Shown piece by piece: positions 36,531 to 50,297 of a stretch of 64,000 bases of DNA. Origin of the DNA: Rhodothalassium salexigens DSM 2132 (GTDB lineage Bacteria > Pseudomonadota > Alphaproteobacteria > Sphingomonadales > Rhodothalassiaceae); contig NZ_SLXO01000009.1 in the NCBI RefSeq assembly GCF_004341375.1, positions 1-64,000 on the forward strand, read 5' to 3'. The position numbers were made by a program, and so were the translations under genes. Under the pieces are notes generated by a model, which did no database searches, was not told the origin of the DNA, and saw only the letters and a program-made list of their open reading frames with translations. Position 1 is the stretch's first letter, and each line of letters begins with the position of its first letter.

Positions 36531-38144
36531 TTAACCAGCGCGGGATGGCGCTTCCGCCGTCGCGGCGGGGAACAACTGGCCGGGATAGATCACCTCGGGG
36601 TCGGTGATCTGGTCGCTGTTGGCGCGAAACACCAAGGTGTAGCGCAGGCCATCGGCGCCGCTTTGCGCGGGTCGGACCACCGCCCAAAGCTTATCGCCCT
36701 CGTGCACCTGAACCCCGGCGGCGTCGGCGGGCGGCGCAGCGACGCTGAACGGCTGTTCGATCCGCAGTGCCACGACCCCCTCGTCGACGAGTTGGTCGAC
36801 GCGGATCTGGTGGGCGCCCTGGTCGAGCGACGTGTCGGCCGACACCCGCCAGACGCCGTCGTCGCCGGCACGGGTCGCGGCGAGAAACCGATTGTCCAGA
36901 TAGACCGCCACCGACGCACCGGCGGGGGCGCGGCCGCTGATCAGCGGCAGCCGGTCGGTGCCGAAGTCGACCGTCTCGACGCTGAGGTCGCCGGCCAGGT
37001 CCGCCGGCACCGCGCCGCCGGGCTTTTGCAGCACCCGGCTCGGCCCGTCGCCGTGCCGGGGCGACAGCACCGCCACCACGCCCTCTCGTTCGGAGGGCTG
37101 AAAGCGGTTCGGATCGTCACCATTGGCCGGCAGGTTGAGCACCACCACGTCCGCCGACGCCACCGGCTCGCGATCCGCCAGCGTAGCGGTCAGCGCAAAC
37201 TGCGCGGTCCCCGGCGCCAACGGGTCTTCCAGGATCATCACCCATTCGCCCCGGGCATCGGCCTTGACGGTGCCAAGCGGCAGGTCGTCTTCCAGCACGG
37301 TCACCGCTGCCCCTGGCATCGCCCGTCCGGCCAGCACGCCGGTGCCGCCACGGCTGATCCGCACCACATCGAAGGTGGGTGTGGCGGGCGCCGGCTGCTG
37401 CCCCTCCGGCCTCTCGGCCGCCTCTTGCCCCGACGGCCCCCGACCTGGATCGGTCCCCCCGGAGGCATCGGCCGCACCGGTCGCACCGGTCGCACCGGTT
37501 GCGGGGGCGGGCTCGGACGGGTCGGCCTGCGGTGGGTCTGCGGGCACCGGCTCGGGGCTTGAAGGATTGGGGTCAGACGGCGCTGGATCGCCCGGCTGCG
37601 AAGCGGGCGGCTCCGTGGCGGTCGGCTGTGGGCTTGAGGACGGCGGATCGGACACCAGCGGATCGCGCGTTTGCGGATCGGCCGGTAGCGACACAGGGGT
37701 GTCGTCCGCCATGCCCTGACCCGGCTCGCCAACGCCCGGGCCGGGGGCCTGATCGGTCGGGCCTTTGTCAGACGGCACGGGGGCGGACGACACAGGCGAA
37801 GACGGGACTGGGAAAGATGAGGCAGGATCGGCGGGAGTTGGCACCGGGTCAGCGACCGCCGCCACTGGCGACGGTGCGCTGGCCGGCTCCCGGCCCATGG
37901 CAACCAGCAGCGGTCGATCCGCCAACAGCGCGGCGTCGAGGTCGAGCGCATCCGGCCCGGCCAATGCCGGAGCCTGTTGTTCCGCCCGGCCATCGGCGTG
38001 CACGCTCTCGTGCTCGCCACCGCTCAGCAGAGCGACCAGCAGGGCGGCCGTCAGAACCACGACCACGGCGCCAATGAAGGCGATCCGCATGGCCGAAAAC
38101 CGGTCACTATTGGCATTGTCTGGCGTCACTGTTCCAATCCCCAT
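36531..38144 (-). CDS. Membrane-anchored Pro/Ala/Ser-rich protein with C-terminal LysM-like segment
   Basis: The protein has 537 residues from an ATG at 38144; starts at 38177 (ATG), 38213 (GTG) or 38090 (ATG) are possible. One membrane helix lies at about 22-42. A low-complexity Pro/Ala/Ser/Asp linker of about 190 residues follows and includes a tandem Ala-Thr-Gly stretch. Two Ig-like beta units come next (GVLAGRAMPGAAVTVLEDD and ISGRAPAGASVAVYLDNRF) and then a C-terminal LysM-like end (VHEGDKLWAVV ... VIYPGQLFPA). This fits a periplasmic protein reaching from the inner membrane to peptidoglycan. The function is unknown. Confidence 0.78.
   Translation of the reverse strand: MGIGTVTPDNANSDRFSAMRIAFIGAVVVVLTAALLVALLSGGEHESVHADGRAEQQAPALAGPDALDLDAALLADRPLLVAMGREPASAPSPVAAVADPVPTPADPASSFPVPSSPVSSAPVPSDKGPTDQAPGPGVGEPGQGMADDTPVSLPADPQTRDPLVSDPPSSSPQPTATEPPASQPGDPAPSDPNPSSPEPVPADPPQADPSEPAPATGATGATGAADASGGTDPGRGPSGQEAAERPEGQQPAPATPTFDVVRISRGGTGVLAGRAMPGAAVTVLEDDLPLGTVKADARGEWVMILEDPLAPGTAQFALTATLADREPVASADVVVLNLPANGDDPNRFQPSEREGVVAVLSPRHGDGPSRVLQKPGGAVPADLAGDLSVETVDFGTDRLPLISGRAPAGASVAVYLDNRFLAATRAGDDGVWRVSADTSLDQGAHQIRVDQLVDEGVVALRIEQPFSVAAPPADAAGVQVHEGDKLWAVVRPAQSGADGLRYTLVFRANSDQITDPEVIYPGQLFPAATAEAPSRAG
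37473..37499. repeat. Three 9-bp tandem repeats in a coding linker
   Basis: CGCACCGGT occurs three times in a row. Read on the minus strand it encodes the Ala-Thr-Gly repeat in the linker of the LysM-like protein, so length changes would stay in frame. Confidence 0.75.
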
Positions 38145-38478
38145 GCCTGGCCGCGTGATCGCAGGCGGCCCCGTCATCGCGGCCCATAGCGCAAATGATG
38201 GCGCCCTGGCCACCGTCGCGGTCGGCCGCCTTTGCGGCCGGCACCTCGACCCTCATATCGCCGTCGGCCCGTAATCCGTCGTCGCCAACCGCGACGCCGT
38301 CGCTTTCGTCGTCCCGTCGGCGGGGCTGCCAAGGGGCGGTTCGTCTTGCCTTTTTCCAGCCCCAGCCATAGGGTGCCGGCCACTTCTTTCAATTTGACGG
38401 GTTGTGCCAGAATGGCCGAACCCGTCGGTCGCCCGCAATCCCCGTTTCGTCTCCCGCCCCGTTCGAAAGAGGTACGAC
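38145..38478. other. Divergent intergenic region upstream of icd
   Basis: A 334-base region between the LysM-like protein and icd. It is mostly featureless GC-rich sequence. A TTGACG at 38394-38399 could be part of the icd promoter, but no good -10 element follows. No small gene is visible. Confidence 0.4.
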
Positions 38479-39693
38479 ATGTCCAAGATCAAGGCCAGAA
38501 ACCCGATCGTCGAAATCGACGGCGATGAAATGACCCGGATCATCTGGCAATGGATCCGCGATCGTCTGATCCTGCCTTATGTGGACGTGGACCTGCTCTA
38601 TTACGACCTGTCGATTCAAAAACGCGACGAAACCGACGACCAGATCACCGTCGAAGCCGCCGAGGCGATCAAGAAACACGGCGTCGGCGTCAAGTGCGCC
38701 ACCATCACGCCCGACGAGGCGCGGGTCGAGGAATTCGGCCTCAAGCGCATGTACCGCTCGCCCAACGGCACGATCCGCAACATCCTCGGCGGCACGGTGT
38801 TCCGCGAGCCGATCATCATCGCCAAGGTGCCGCGCCTGGTGCCCGGCTGGACCCAGCCGATCGTCATCGGCCGCCACGCCTTTGGCGACCAGTACCGCGC
38901 CACCGACTTCAGGTTCCCCGGCAAGGGCAAGCTGAAGATGGTGTTCGAGCCCGAAGATGGCGGCGAGCGTCAGGAATACGAGGTGTTCGACGCGCCGAGC
39001 GCCGGCGTCGCCATGGGCATGTACAATCTGGACGCATCGATTCGCGACTTTGCGCGCGCCTGCTTCAACTATGGCCTGATGCGCAATTACGATGTCTATC
39101 TGTCGACCAAGAACACGATTCTGAAGGTCTATGACGGCCGCTTCAAGGATCTGTTCCAGGAGGTCTTCGACACCGACTTCAAGGCCGATTTCGACGCCCG
39201 CGGGCTGAAATACGAACACCGGCTGATCGACGACATGGTCGCCGCGTCGATGAAATGGGCCGGCGGCTATGTGTGGGCGTGCAAGAATTATGACGGCGAC
39301 GTGCAGTCGGACACGGTGGCCCAAGGGTTCGGCTCGCTGGGATTGATGACCTCGGTCTTGATGACGCCCGACGGCAACACGGTCGAGGCCGAGGCCGCCC
39401 ACGGGACGGTGACCCGCCACTATCGCCAACACCAGGCCGGCCGCGAGACCTCCACCAACCCGATCGCCTCGATCTTCGCCTGGACGCGCGGGCTCAAGTA
39501 TCGCGGCAAGCAGGACAGTACGCCCGAATTGGAGGACTTTGCCGCCAAGCTTGAAGCCGCTTGCGTCGAATCGGTCGAGGCCGGGCACATGACCAAGGAT
39601 CTCGCCCTGCTGATCGGCCCCGATCAAGCGTGGCTGACCACCAGCCAGTTCTTCGACAAAATCGAGGAACGCCTCCAACAGAAGATGGCATAA
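38479..39693 (+). CDS. icd: NADP-dependent isocitrate dehydrogenase, eukaryote-like type
   Basis: The protein has 404 residues. It matches the homodimeric IDH1/2-like branch common in alphaproteobacteria: [21 protein letters not shown] at the start, the substrate-binding [13 protein letters not shown], Asp ligands around RLIDDMVA, and the NADP-site [11 protein letters not shown]. It oxidises isocitrate to 2-oxoglutarate. The start at 38479 follows GAAAGAGG. The outer-membrane protein gene lies 143 bases downstream. Confidence 0.97.
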   Translation: MSKIKARNPIVEIDGDEMTRIIWQWIRDRLILPYVDVDLLYYDLSIQKRDETDDQITVEAAEAIKKHGVGVKCATITPDEARVEEFGLKRMYRSPNGTIRNILGGTVFREPIIIAKVPRLVPGWTQPIVIGRHAFGDQYRATDFRFPGKGKLKMVFEPEDGGERQEYEVFDAPSAGVAMGMYNLDASIRDFARACFNYGLMRNYDVYLSTKNTILKVYDGRFKDLFQEVFDTDFKADFDARGLKYEHRLIDDMVAASMKWAGGYVWACKNYDGDVQSDTVAQGFGSLGLMTSVLMTPDGNTVEAEAAHGTVTRHYRQHQAGRETSTNPIASIFAWTRGLKYRGKQDSTPELEDFAAKLEAACVESVEAGHMTKDLALLIGPDQAWLTTSQFFDKIEERLQQKMA

Positions 39694-39836
39694 CCCGCAG
39701 GCCGGGCCGGCGATGCGCCCCATCGGTTGCATGGACAGCGGCCGCCGCCTCGCCTAAGGTCGCGGTTATCAACGACAGCGAGCGGGCCCGTCCGTCCCCT
39801 GAGGCGGTGCCGGCCCGACCCACCAGGGAGACAAAA

Positions 39837-40670
39837 ATGCCCCAACGCACTCATTTTGCGCGGCCGGCGCTGGCCACCGCGCTTGCCGCCGCCATGAGCT
39901 CCGTTGCCGCGGCGCCGGCATTCGCCCAGTCGAGCGACCCGGTCGCGCCGCCCAAGGCCGGCCGGTTCAGCGCCGGCCTCGGCGCCACCGGCGAATTCCT
40001 GCTCAGCAGCACCAGCCTCCAGGACTTCCAGTTCAACGGCAATCTCAGCCAGATCCTCGACACCCTGCCCGATGTGGAAGGGATCGCCCAGATCAACGAG
40101 CAGAGCCTGGACAATTCCTACGGCTCGCTGGTGGGCGTGCAAGGCACGGTTTCCTATGGCCTGACCGACCGGATCGAGCTGTTCGCGCGCGGCGGTTATA
40201 TGGAATCCGGGTCCAGCAACAAGACCGCCGGGTCGTTCGCGGGCGGAGACACCCAGGGCACCTTTACCGCGGTTCTGGACGACTATAACGAGTTTTACCT
40301 GCACGGTGGCGCGCGTTATTTCTTCAATGACGGCATGGACTTCCGCCCCTTTGTCGGCGGTTTCTTCGGGGTTCGGTTCATCGATTCCGTGGGCATGACC
40401 CTGACCGCCGACGGCAATGCCGGGCCCATCGGCACGGTGTATGACGGCGCCCTGTTCGACGACGACACGGTGCTGACCGCGGGCGGCGAGTTCGGACTCG
40501 CCTACAGCTTCCGCGACAATTTCACCTTCAGCGTCAATGTGGGGATCAGTTGGACCGGCGAATGGTCGCTCGCTGAAGAGGCGTTCGAGGGTACCGTGCT
40601 CAACGGCGCCCAAGACACCGGCCGGCGCCTGTCGATCCCGATCGGCGGTCGGTTCACCTACACCTTCTAA
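39837..40670 (+). CDS. Outer membrane beta-barrel protein
   Basis: The protein has 277 residues. A signal peptide ends near residue 30 (APAFAQ). The rest alternates amphipathic strands such as LFARGGYMESG, FYLHGGARYFF and FSVNVGISW, and ends in the aromatic RFTYTF typical of BAM substrates. An eight-to-ten-strand barrel is likely. The specific role (porin, adhesin or structural) is not visible. AGGGAG precedes the ATG at 39837, and a strong terminator follows. Confidence 0.85.
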   Translation: MPQRTHFARPALATALAAAMSSVAAAPAFAQSSDPVAPPKAGRFSAGLGATGEFLLSSTSLQDFQFNGNLSQILDTLPDVEGIAQINEQSLDNSYGSLVGVQGTVSYGLTDRIELFARGGYMESGSSNKTAGSFAGGDTQGTFTAVLDDYNEFYLHGGARYFFNDGMDFRPFVGGFFGVRFIDSVGMTLTADGNAGPIGTVYDGALFDDDTVLTAGGEFGLAYSFRDNFTFSVNVGISWTGEWSLAEEAFEGTVLNGAQDTGRRLSIPIGGRFTYTF

Positions 40671-40738
40671 GCCGGCCGGAGCGGCCATAGCCGCTCCGCA
40701 CGGCGGCCAAACCGAGCGGCCGGAAAACCGACCCGACA

Positions 40739-40770
40739 AGCCAGCCTTGACCACCAAGGCTGGCTTTTTT
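40739..40770 (+). terminator. Intrinsic terminator after the outer membrane protein
   Basis: Perfect 11-bp stem AGCCAGCCTTG/CAAGGCTGGCT with a 5-base loop and a run of six T. Confidence 0.93.
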
Positions 40771-41307
40771 CATGCGCGGGCAAAGACGCGCGCGCCGCGC
40801 CGGGCGTGGGGGCACGGGCATCGCCTTGCTGCGGCCCGCCACGCAGCCGGGCGCGCATGTATAGAGTTCTTGGTTGCACGGGTTCGCTTCGCTCATCGGC
40901 GGACGGGCGCGATCCTGCGGTCGTCGCCTGCCCGCGCCGCCCGGGTGCGGGCCCCGTGCTCCCCTGGGGCCCCAAACCCGCGCACCGATGACCGCCCCAC
41001 CGGGCTCGTCTGGTGCGCGAGCGCGCCGCCCCCGCCTCGCCCCCCCTCCTTGCCCACACCGTCACAGCCCAAGGGCCCGCGACGGCCGGGGGCAAGCCGA
41101 GCGCCAAGGCGGAGGGCGCGCCGAGACGGAGAGCGCGCCGAGACGGGGCAAAACCGGGCGCCGCCTGGATGGCAGCCGCGCTCGTCTCACGCGTGCCGCC
41201 CGGAGCGCACAGCGAGCATCCCTCGGAGCACGCGGCGGGCCGCCGCCCCGCCATCGTCCGGCCGCGCCGCACCGGTCACCAACCGGCAGCGGCGCCGCGC
41301 CTCATGC
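40771..41307. other. 537-base GC-rich region without a convincing gene
   Basis: This lies between the terminator and the alaS stop. Open frames on both strands are Arg/Pro/Ala-rich and look like chance. One local direct repeat is visible (GCGCGCCGAGACGG at 41116-41129 and 41133-41146). No tRNA-like or other RNA structure was recognised. Confidence 0.5.
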
Positions 41308-44010
41308 TCAAGCCGGGGCGGCGGCGCCGGCTGCGGCCAACTGGTCGCGGATGGCGGTCAGCGCCTGCTCGGCCGCGGCGCCGTCGGGGCCGCCGGCCTG
41401 GGCCATGTCGGGCCGGCCACCGCCGCCCTTGCCGCCGACCGCAGCCGCGCCCGCGCGCACCAGCTCGACCGCCGACACCCGGTCCTTAAGGTCGTCGGTG
41501 ACGCCCACCACCAGGGCCGCCTTGCCGTCATTGCGGCCGACGAAGGCGATAACGCCCGAGCCCAGCGAGCGCTTGGCCTCGTCGGCCATGCCGCGCAGGT
41601 CCTTGGGGTTCACCCCCTCGACCACCCGGCCGAGGAACGCCGTGCCGCCCACATCCTCGGGCGCCGGGGCCGCCGACGGACCGCTGCCACCGCCCAGCGC
41701 CAGCGCCTTCTTGGCGTCGGCCAGGTCGCGTTCGAGCCGCCGCCGCTCCTCGAACAGCGTGGCTACGCGCTCGGGCAGCTCGGCCGGCGCCACGCGCAGC
41801 CGCGCCGCCGCCGCTCTCAGCGTCGCCTCCTGGTCGAGCAGGTGACGCCGGGCGGCCTCGCCGGTCAGCGCCTCGATGCGCCGCACGCCGGCCGACACGG
41901 CACTTTCGTCGACAATCTTAAAGAGCGCGATATCGCCGGTGCGCGCCACATGGGTGCCGCCGCACAGTTCGACCGAATAGTCGCCGGGGCGCTGGGGATC
42001 GTCGCCCGGCTCCTGGCCCATGGCGACCACGCGCACTTCGTCGCCATACTTCTCGCCGAACAGCGCCATGGCGCCGGCGTCGACCGCGGCGTCATAGCTC
42101 ATCACCTTGGTGGTCACCGGGCTGTTCTGCTGGATATAGGCGTTCACCTCGTCTTCCACCGCCGCGAGCATGTCAGCGCCGATGGCCTGGGGGTGCGACA
42201 GGTCGAACCGCAGCCGTTCGGCCGCCACCAGCGAACCTTTCTGGGCCACATGATCGCCGAGCAGACGGCGCAGCGCCCGGTGCAGCAGGTGCGTCGCCGA
42301 GTGGTTGGCGCGCAGGGCCCGACGGCGCGCACCGTCGACGGACAGCGACACCACGTCGCCGACCGCCACGCGGCCGGTCTCGACCCGCGCGCGGTGGACG
42401 TGCAACGCCCCGACGCGCTTCTGGGTGTCGAGCACGGCGATGCCCAAGTCGCTGCCGTCGGTGCCGGCGATTCGCCCGGTGTCGCCCATCTGGCCGCCGG
42501 ATTCGGCATAGAACGGCGTCTGGTTGGTCACCAACCACAGCTCGTCGCCCGCCTCGGCGGCATCGACCTCGGCGCCGTCCTTGACGATGGCGTCGACCCG
42601 ACCCTGGCCGGTCTCGCCCGTATAGCCGACAAATTCCGTCGCACCGGCGCGGTCGCGGATGTCGAACCAGACCGCTTCATCCGCCGCGTCGCCCGATCCC
42701 GCCCAGGCCGCGCGTGCCTTGGCCCGCTGTTCGGCCATGGCGGCATCGAAGCCGGCGCGGTCGACGCTGAGGCCCTGGCCGCGCAACGCGTCTTCGGTCA
42801 GGTCGAGTGGGAAGCCATAGGTGTCGTAGAGCTTGAACGCCACCGCGCCCGGCAGTTGGGCGCCGGCGTCCAGCCGCGCCACCGCCTCGTCGAGCAGCTT
42901 GAGCCCGCGATCGAGCGTGGCGCGAAAGCGGTCTTCCTCGCCGCGCAGGGTCTCGGCAATAAGGGCTTCGCTGCGCACCAGTTCGGGGTAAGCCTGGCCC
43001 ATCTCGGCGGTCAGCGCCGGCACCAGACGGTGCAGCACCAGATCCTGGGCGCCGAGCAGGTGGGCGTGGCGCACGGCGCGGCGCAGAATCCGGCGCAGCA
43101 CATAGCCGCGACCCTCGTTGGACGGCATGACCCCGTCGGCGATCAGGAAGCTGGTGGCGCGCAGATGGTCGGCGATCACCCGGTGCGACGGCGCCGCCTC
43201 ACCGTCGGCGGCGACGCCGATGACGCTTTCCGACGCCGCGATCAGCTTGGCGAACAGGTCGATATCGTAATTGTCGTGGGTGCCCTGGAGCACCGCGGCG
43301 ATCCGTTCGATGCCCATGCCGGTGTCGATGGACGGGCGCGGCAGGTCGACCCGGGTGTCGGCGTCGCGCTGGTCGTATTGCATGAACACCAGGTTCCAGA
43401 TCTCGACGAAGCGGTCGCCGTCCTCGTCCGGGCTGCCCGGCGGGCCGCCGGGGATGTGGGGCCCGTGGTCATAGAAGATCTCCGAGCACGGCCCGCACGG
43501 CCCGGTCGCCCCCATGGACCAGAAATTGTCGGCGGTGGCGATGCGGATGATGCGGTCTTCGGGCAGGCCGGAGATCTTGCGCCACAGGTCAAAGGCCACA
43601 TCGTCGTCATGGAACACCGTGACCACCAGCCGGTCGGCGGGCAGGCCGAACACCTTGTGCACCAGGTCCCAGGCTTGGCTGATCGCCTGGTCCTTGAAAT
43701 AGTCGCCGAACGAGAAATTGCCCAGCATCTCGAAGAAGGTATGGTGCCGGGCGGTGTAGCCCACATTGTCCAAATCATTGTGCTTGCCCCCGGCGCGCAC
43801 GCACTTCTGGGCGCTGACCGCGCGGCTGTAGGGCCGGGTCTCGGCGCCGGTGAACACGTTCTTGAACGGCACCATGCCGGCATTGGTGAACAGCAAGGTG
43901 GGGTCGTTCATCGGCACCAGCGGCGACGACGGCACGATGCTGTGGTCGCGCTCGGCGAAGAAGTCGAGGAACTGGCGACGGATGTGGTTGGTCGACAACG
44001 GGTTGGTCAT
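41308..44010 (-). CDS. alaS: Alanyl-tRNA synthetase
   Basis: The protein has 900 residues. The class II catalytic domain begins at the N-terminus ([22 protein letters not shown]) and contains [13 protein letters not shown]. The editing domain carries the zinc motif HSATHLLH and a downstream CGGTH, and the C-terminal DHHA1-like domain ends in an Ala-rich tail. It charges tRNA-Ala and edits Ser/Gly mistakes. Its start is 238 bases downstream of recA on the same strand, a common alphaproteobacterial order. Confidence 0.98.
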   Translation of the reverse strand: MTNPLSTNHIRRQFLDFFAERDHSIVPSSPLVPMNDPTLLFTNAGMVPFKNVFTGAETRPYSRAVSAQKCVRAGGKHNDLDNVGYTARHHTFFEMLGNFSFGDYFKDQAISQAWDLVHKVFGLPADRLVVTVFHDDDVAFDLWRKISGLPEDRIIRIATADNFWSMGATGPCGPCSEIFYDHGPHIPGGPPGSPDEDGDRFVEIWNLVFMQYDQRDADTRVDLPRPSIDTGMGIERIAAVLQGTHDNYDIDLFAKLIAASESVIGVAADGEAAPSHRVIADHLRATSFLIADGVMPSNEGRGYVLRRILRRAVRHAHLLGAQDLVLHRLVPALTAEMGQAYPELVRSEALIAETLRGEEDRFRATLDRGLKLLDEAVARLDAGAQLPGAVAFKLYDTYGFPLDLTEDALRGQGLSVDRAGFDAAMAEQRAKARAAWAGSGDAADEAVWFDIRDRAGATEFVGYTGETGQGRVDAIVKDGAEVDAAEAGDELWLVTNQTPFYAESGGQMGDTGRIAGTDGSDLGIAVLDTQKRVGALHVHRARVETGRVAVGDVVSLSVDGARRRALRANHSATHLLHRALRRLLGDHVAQKGSLVAAERLRFDLSHPQAIGADMLAAVEDEVNAYIQQNSPVTTKVMSYDAAVDAGAMALFGEKYGDEVRVVAMGQEPGDDPQRPGDYSVELCGGTHVARTGDIALFKIVDESAVSAGVRRIEALTGEAARRHLLDQEATLRAAAARLRVAPAELPERVATLFEERRRLERDLADAKKALALGGGSGPSAAPAPEDVGGTAFLGRVVEGVNPKDLRGMADEAKRSLGSGVIAFVGRNDGKAALVVGVTDDLKDRVSAVELVRAGAAAVGGKGGGGRPDMAQAGGPDGAAAEQALTAIRDQLAAAGAAAPA

Positions 44011-44248
44011 GGGCGCACTTCTCGCTTCGGGGACCGGCCACTTGCCATGGCAGCCGGCCGGTCACGTCGGGGCCGACCGATACGATCGGGGCTGGCCGCC
44101 CAACACCGGGCCCTGGCCCCTGACACCGGTATCGAAGACCAGTTTCAGGGACCGGTTTCTGGGACCGGCGCCGGCAAGGCCGACACACGGACCGGCAAAG
44201 GCCCCCCGCTTCTAGCCGGCCACGGCCCCGGCTGTCCAGAACCCGCGC

Positions 44249-45301
<1,053 letters not shown>

Positions 45302-45353
45302 CGGCGCTCTCCCTTCCATAGAAGACCGGTTCACTCCATTCAACACACGGTTT

Positions 45354-45368
45354 GTACCAGGTTTGTTC
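45354..45368 (-). promoter_or_regulatory. Candidate LexA box, recA-proximal
   Basis: On the minus strand this reads GAAC-N7-GTAC, one half perfect and the other one base off the alphaproteobacterial SOS consensus GAAC-N7-GAAC. It is about 53 bases before the recA start. Confidence 0.5.
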
Positions 45369-45386
45369 CGGCCGCACAAGCGCGAT

Positions 45387-45401
45387 ATTCTTGGTTTGTT
45401 C
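45387..45401 (-). promoter_or_regulatory. Candidate LexA box, recA-distal
   Basis: On the minus strand this reads GAAC-N7-GAAT, a direct-repeat SOS box with a single mismatch to GAAC-N7-GAAC. The two boxes share the GAACAAACC half and are 33 bases apart. Confidence 0.6.
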
Positions 45402-45429
45402 CCTTCCCCACCGGTCCGGACGAACGCCG

Positions 45430-47868
<2,439 letters not shown>

Positions 47869-47871
47869 GGC

Positions 47872-48975
47872 TCAGCGTCCGGGCTGGGCGGCATCGGCCC
47901 GCCGCCGGCTTCGGGCGGTCTTGGCCTTCAGCCGCATGACGTAACCGATGACCTCGGCGACCGCTTGATAGTGCGCCGGCGGGATTTCCTCGTCCACCTC
48001 CACGCTGGCATAAAGCGCGCGCGCGACCGGCGGGTTTTCCATCACCGGCACGCCGTGTTCCTCGGCCACCGAGCGAATGCGCAACGCCAATTGGTCGACC
48101 CCCTTGGCGACCAGCACCGGCGCGTCCATCTCGCCATGCTTGTAGCGCAACGCCACCGCGAAGTGCGTCGGGTTGGTGACCACCACGTCGGCATCGGGCA
48201 CCGCGGCCATCATCCGTTCGCGACCGCGCTGGGCCCGCAATTGCGCCAGCTTGCGCTTGACCTCGGGATCGCCTTCGGTCTGCTTGCGCTCGTCCTTGAC
48301 CTCCTGCTTGGACATCTTGAGGTCTTCGCTGTGCTTCCAGCGTTGATAAACCAGATCCAGGATGGCGATCAGCACCATGACCAGGATCACCGCGATCAGG
48401 ACGCGGGTGATCAACAGCGCCAGGACCGCCAGCGTTTCGCCGATCGGCATGTCCATGAGCGCCTGAAGCCGCCCGCGTGCCGGATACAACACCAGGAGGA
48501 TGACCCCGAAGATCACCGGCAACTTGATCATGGTCTTGGCGAACTCGACCAGCGCCTGGGTGCCGAACTTCTGCTTGAAGCCCTTGATCGGGTCGATCTT
48601 TTTGAGGTCGGGCTTGAGCCGTTCGCCGGTCAGCACGACCTTTTTCTGCAGCAGATTGCCGATCAGCGCGGCGGCGACGAAGATCGTCATCGGCACCGCC
48701 ATGATCAGCGCCGTGTCGATCACCAGATCGGCGGCCATGGCGCGCAGGCTTTCAGGCCCCGTCGACATGGTGCCGAAGCCCTGGATATGGGCCTGAAGAC
48801 GGCCGGCGATATCGGGCATGAAGAACCGCCCCAGCCCGATGACCACGATCAGCCCGGCGGTCAGGCTGACCACGTTGTTGACCTCCTGGCTGTGCGGCAT
48901 CTGGCCTTTTTCTTCGGCCTCCCGCCGCCGCTTGGGCGTCGCGTCTTCGGTTTTTGAGTCTTTGTCTTCGGCCAT
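47872..48975 (-). CDS. flhB: Flagellar type III export protein FlhB
   Basis: The protein has 367 residues. An N-terminal basic start (KTEDATPKRRREAEEKGQ) precedes four membrane helices. The cytoplasmic C-domain contains the self-cleavage motif NPTH near residue 269, which switches export from hook to filament substrates. It is followed within 3 bases by cckA and preceded by fliR with a 50-base gap. Confidence 0.97.
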   Translation of the reverse strand: MAEDKDSKTEDATPKRRREAEEKGQMPHSQEVNNVVSLTAGLIVVIGLGRFFMPDIAGRLQAHIQGFGTMSTGPESLRAMAADLVIDTALIMAVPMTIFVAAALIGNLLQKKVVLTGERLKPDLKKIDPIKGFKQKFGTQALVEFAKTMIKLPVIFGVILLVLYPARGRLQALMDMPIGETLAVLALLITRVLIAVILVMVLIAILDLVYQRWKHSEDLKMSKQEVKDERKQTEGDPEVKRKLAQLRAQRGRERMMAAVPDADVVVTNPTHFAVALRYKHGEMDAPVLVAKGVDQLALRIRSVAEEHGVPVMENPPVARALYASVEVDEEIPPAHYQAVAEVIGYVMRLKAKTARSRRRADAAQPGR

Positions 48976-49025
48976 GCCGCCGCTCCCGATGGGGGTCGGT
49001 TCCGGGCCCCCTGCCCGCGCCGGGA

Positions 49026-49784
49026 TCAGCGCACGAAACGCTGAAACTGATCCTCATAGCCGGCCAGAAACGCCATCATGACGCCCGGCAGCACCACCGC
49101 CAAGACCACAAATCCCAGCAGAATGTTGATCGGCATGGCCAAAAAGAAAATCTGAAATTGCGGCAGAAGCCGGGCACTGATGCCGAGCGCGGTGTAAAAA
49201 ACCAGCGCATAGACAAAAAACGGCGCCGCCAGTTGCAGGCCGAGCCGGAACATGTGGCTGATCTGGTCGACGATCATGGTCAGATAGTCGCCCACCGGCA
49301 TCATCCGGGTCGGCGGCAGCAGGGTGTAGCTGTCGTAAAGCGCTTCGAGCATCAGATGGTGCAGATCGGTGACGAAGATCAACGTCACCCCGATGAGCCG
49401 CATGAAGGTGGCGGTCAGCGCCGCCTGGGTGCCCTGGGTGGGGTCGAACTGCTCGGCCACCGCCAGCCCGTTCATGAACCCCTGGATGGTGCCGGTGACG
49501 TGCAGCGCGCCCATCAGAATCTGACCGACCAAGGCCAGCGTCAGGCCGACGATCAATTCGCGGATCACCAGCCAGGACAGGCCGGCAAAGCCGGCCGGCG
49601 GCGGCGGCAGAGTCGGCGCCAGCGGCCCGACCATGACGCCGGTGACCAGAAGCGCAAAGGCAAGGCGCGCCGGCCGCGGGAACGATTGTTCGCCCAGCGC
49701 CGGCGCCAGCATGAAGAACGCCCCGATGCGCACGAACAGGGTAAAAAAGTCGTAGACCTCGGCTTGCAGCAGATCTTCAAGCAC
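49026..49784 (-). CDS. fliR: Flagellar type III export protein FliR
   Basis: The protein has 252 residues. It is hydrophobic with about six helices and family blocks such as FFMLAPALGE and the C-terminal PINILLGFVVL. It forms the export gate core with FliP and FliQ. The start appears to be GTG at 49784 (MLEDLLQAEVYDFF); the ribosome binding site is weak. It follows fliQ by 12 bases. Confidence 0.96.
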   Translation of the reverse strand: MLEDLLQAEVYDFFTLFVRIGAFFMLAPALGEQSFPRPARLAFALLVTGVMVGPLAPTLPPPPAGFAGLSWLVIRELIVGLTLALVGQILMGALHVTGTIQGFMNGLAVAEQFDPTQGTQAALTATFMRLIGVTLIFVTDLHHLMLEALYDSYTLLPPTRMMPVGDYLTMIVDQISHMFRLGLQLAAPFFVYALVFYTALGISARLLPQFQIFFLAMPINILLGFVVLAVVLPGVMMAFLAGYEDQFQRFVR

Positions 49785-49796
49785 GGCCCGCGCGCC

Positions 49797-50072
49797 CTAG
49801 CCGGCGATCATCAGGTCGAAGATCTGCTGCATGAAGCTGTTCATGCGTCGCCCGATATTGGGCAGCAGGAACAGCGTGGCGGCGAACACCGCGATGATCT
49901 TCGGCACGAAGGTCAGGGTCATTTCCTGGATCTGTGTGACCGACTGAAAGATCGCCACCACAAGCCCAAGCGCGAGCCCGAACAACATGATTGGCCCGGC
50001 CGCCATCAACAGGGTCACGAGCGCCTGTCGGGCCACATCGAGCACTTCGGCACCGGTCAGAAGAAGGGGCAT
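49797..50072 (-). CDS. fliQ: Flagellar type III export protein FliQ
   Basis: The protein has 91 residues and two membrane helices with the conserved QSVTQIQEMTLTFVPKI between them, the standard FliQ plan. It is part of the FliPQR export gate. The ATG at 50072 gives the usual length; the longer upstream frame is not supported. The 225 bases separating it from fliE contain no recognisable gene. Confidence 0.96.
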   Translation of the reverse strand: MPLLLTGAEVLDVARQALVTLLMAAGPIMLFGLALGLVVAIFQSVTQIQEMTLTFVPKIIAVFAATLFLLPNIGRRMNSFMQQIFDLMIAG

Positions 50073-50297
50073 ATCGCTCGCCTGTTCCGCCTGGGTTGCA
50101 CCCGGCCGCGCCCCGAGCACCCGGCGCGCGGCCCAAGCCCGACGCCCAGCATTGGCCCGCGTCCCGGCAACGCCCCGGCAGCGCCGGATGTCACGGTGCC
50201 GACCAACGATGCGCGACACAACAAGCCGCGGGCCCGCCTTCGGGGCCGGAAACCCCAGACCCGAATTGGGGGCCGCGGGTCGAAGACCGACGGTCCG

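Noticed and set aside
44214-44233. Terminator after recA
   Set aside because: A 6-bp AGCCGG/CCGGCT stem is present but short and without a T-run; too weak to list.
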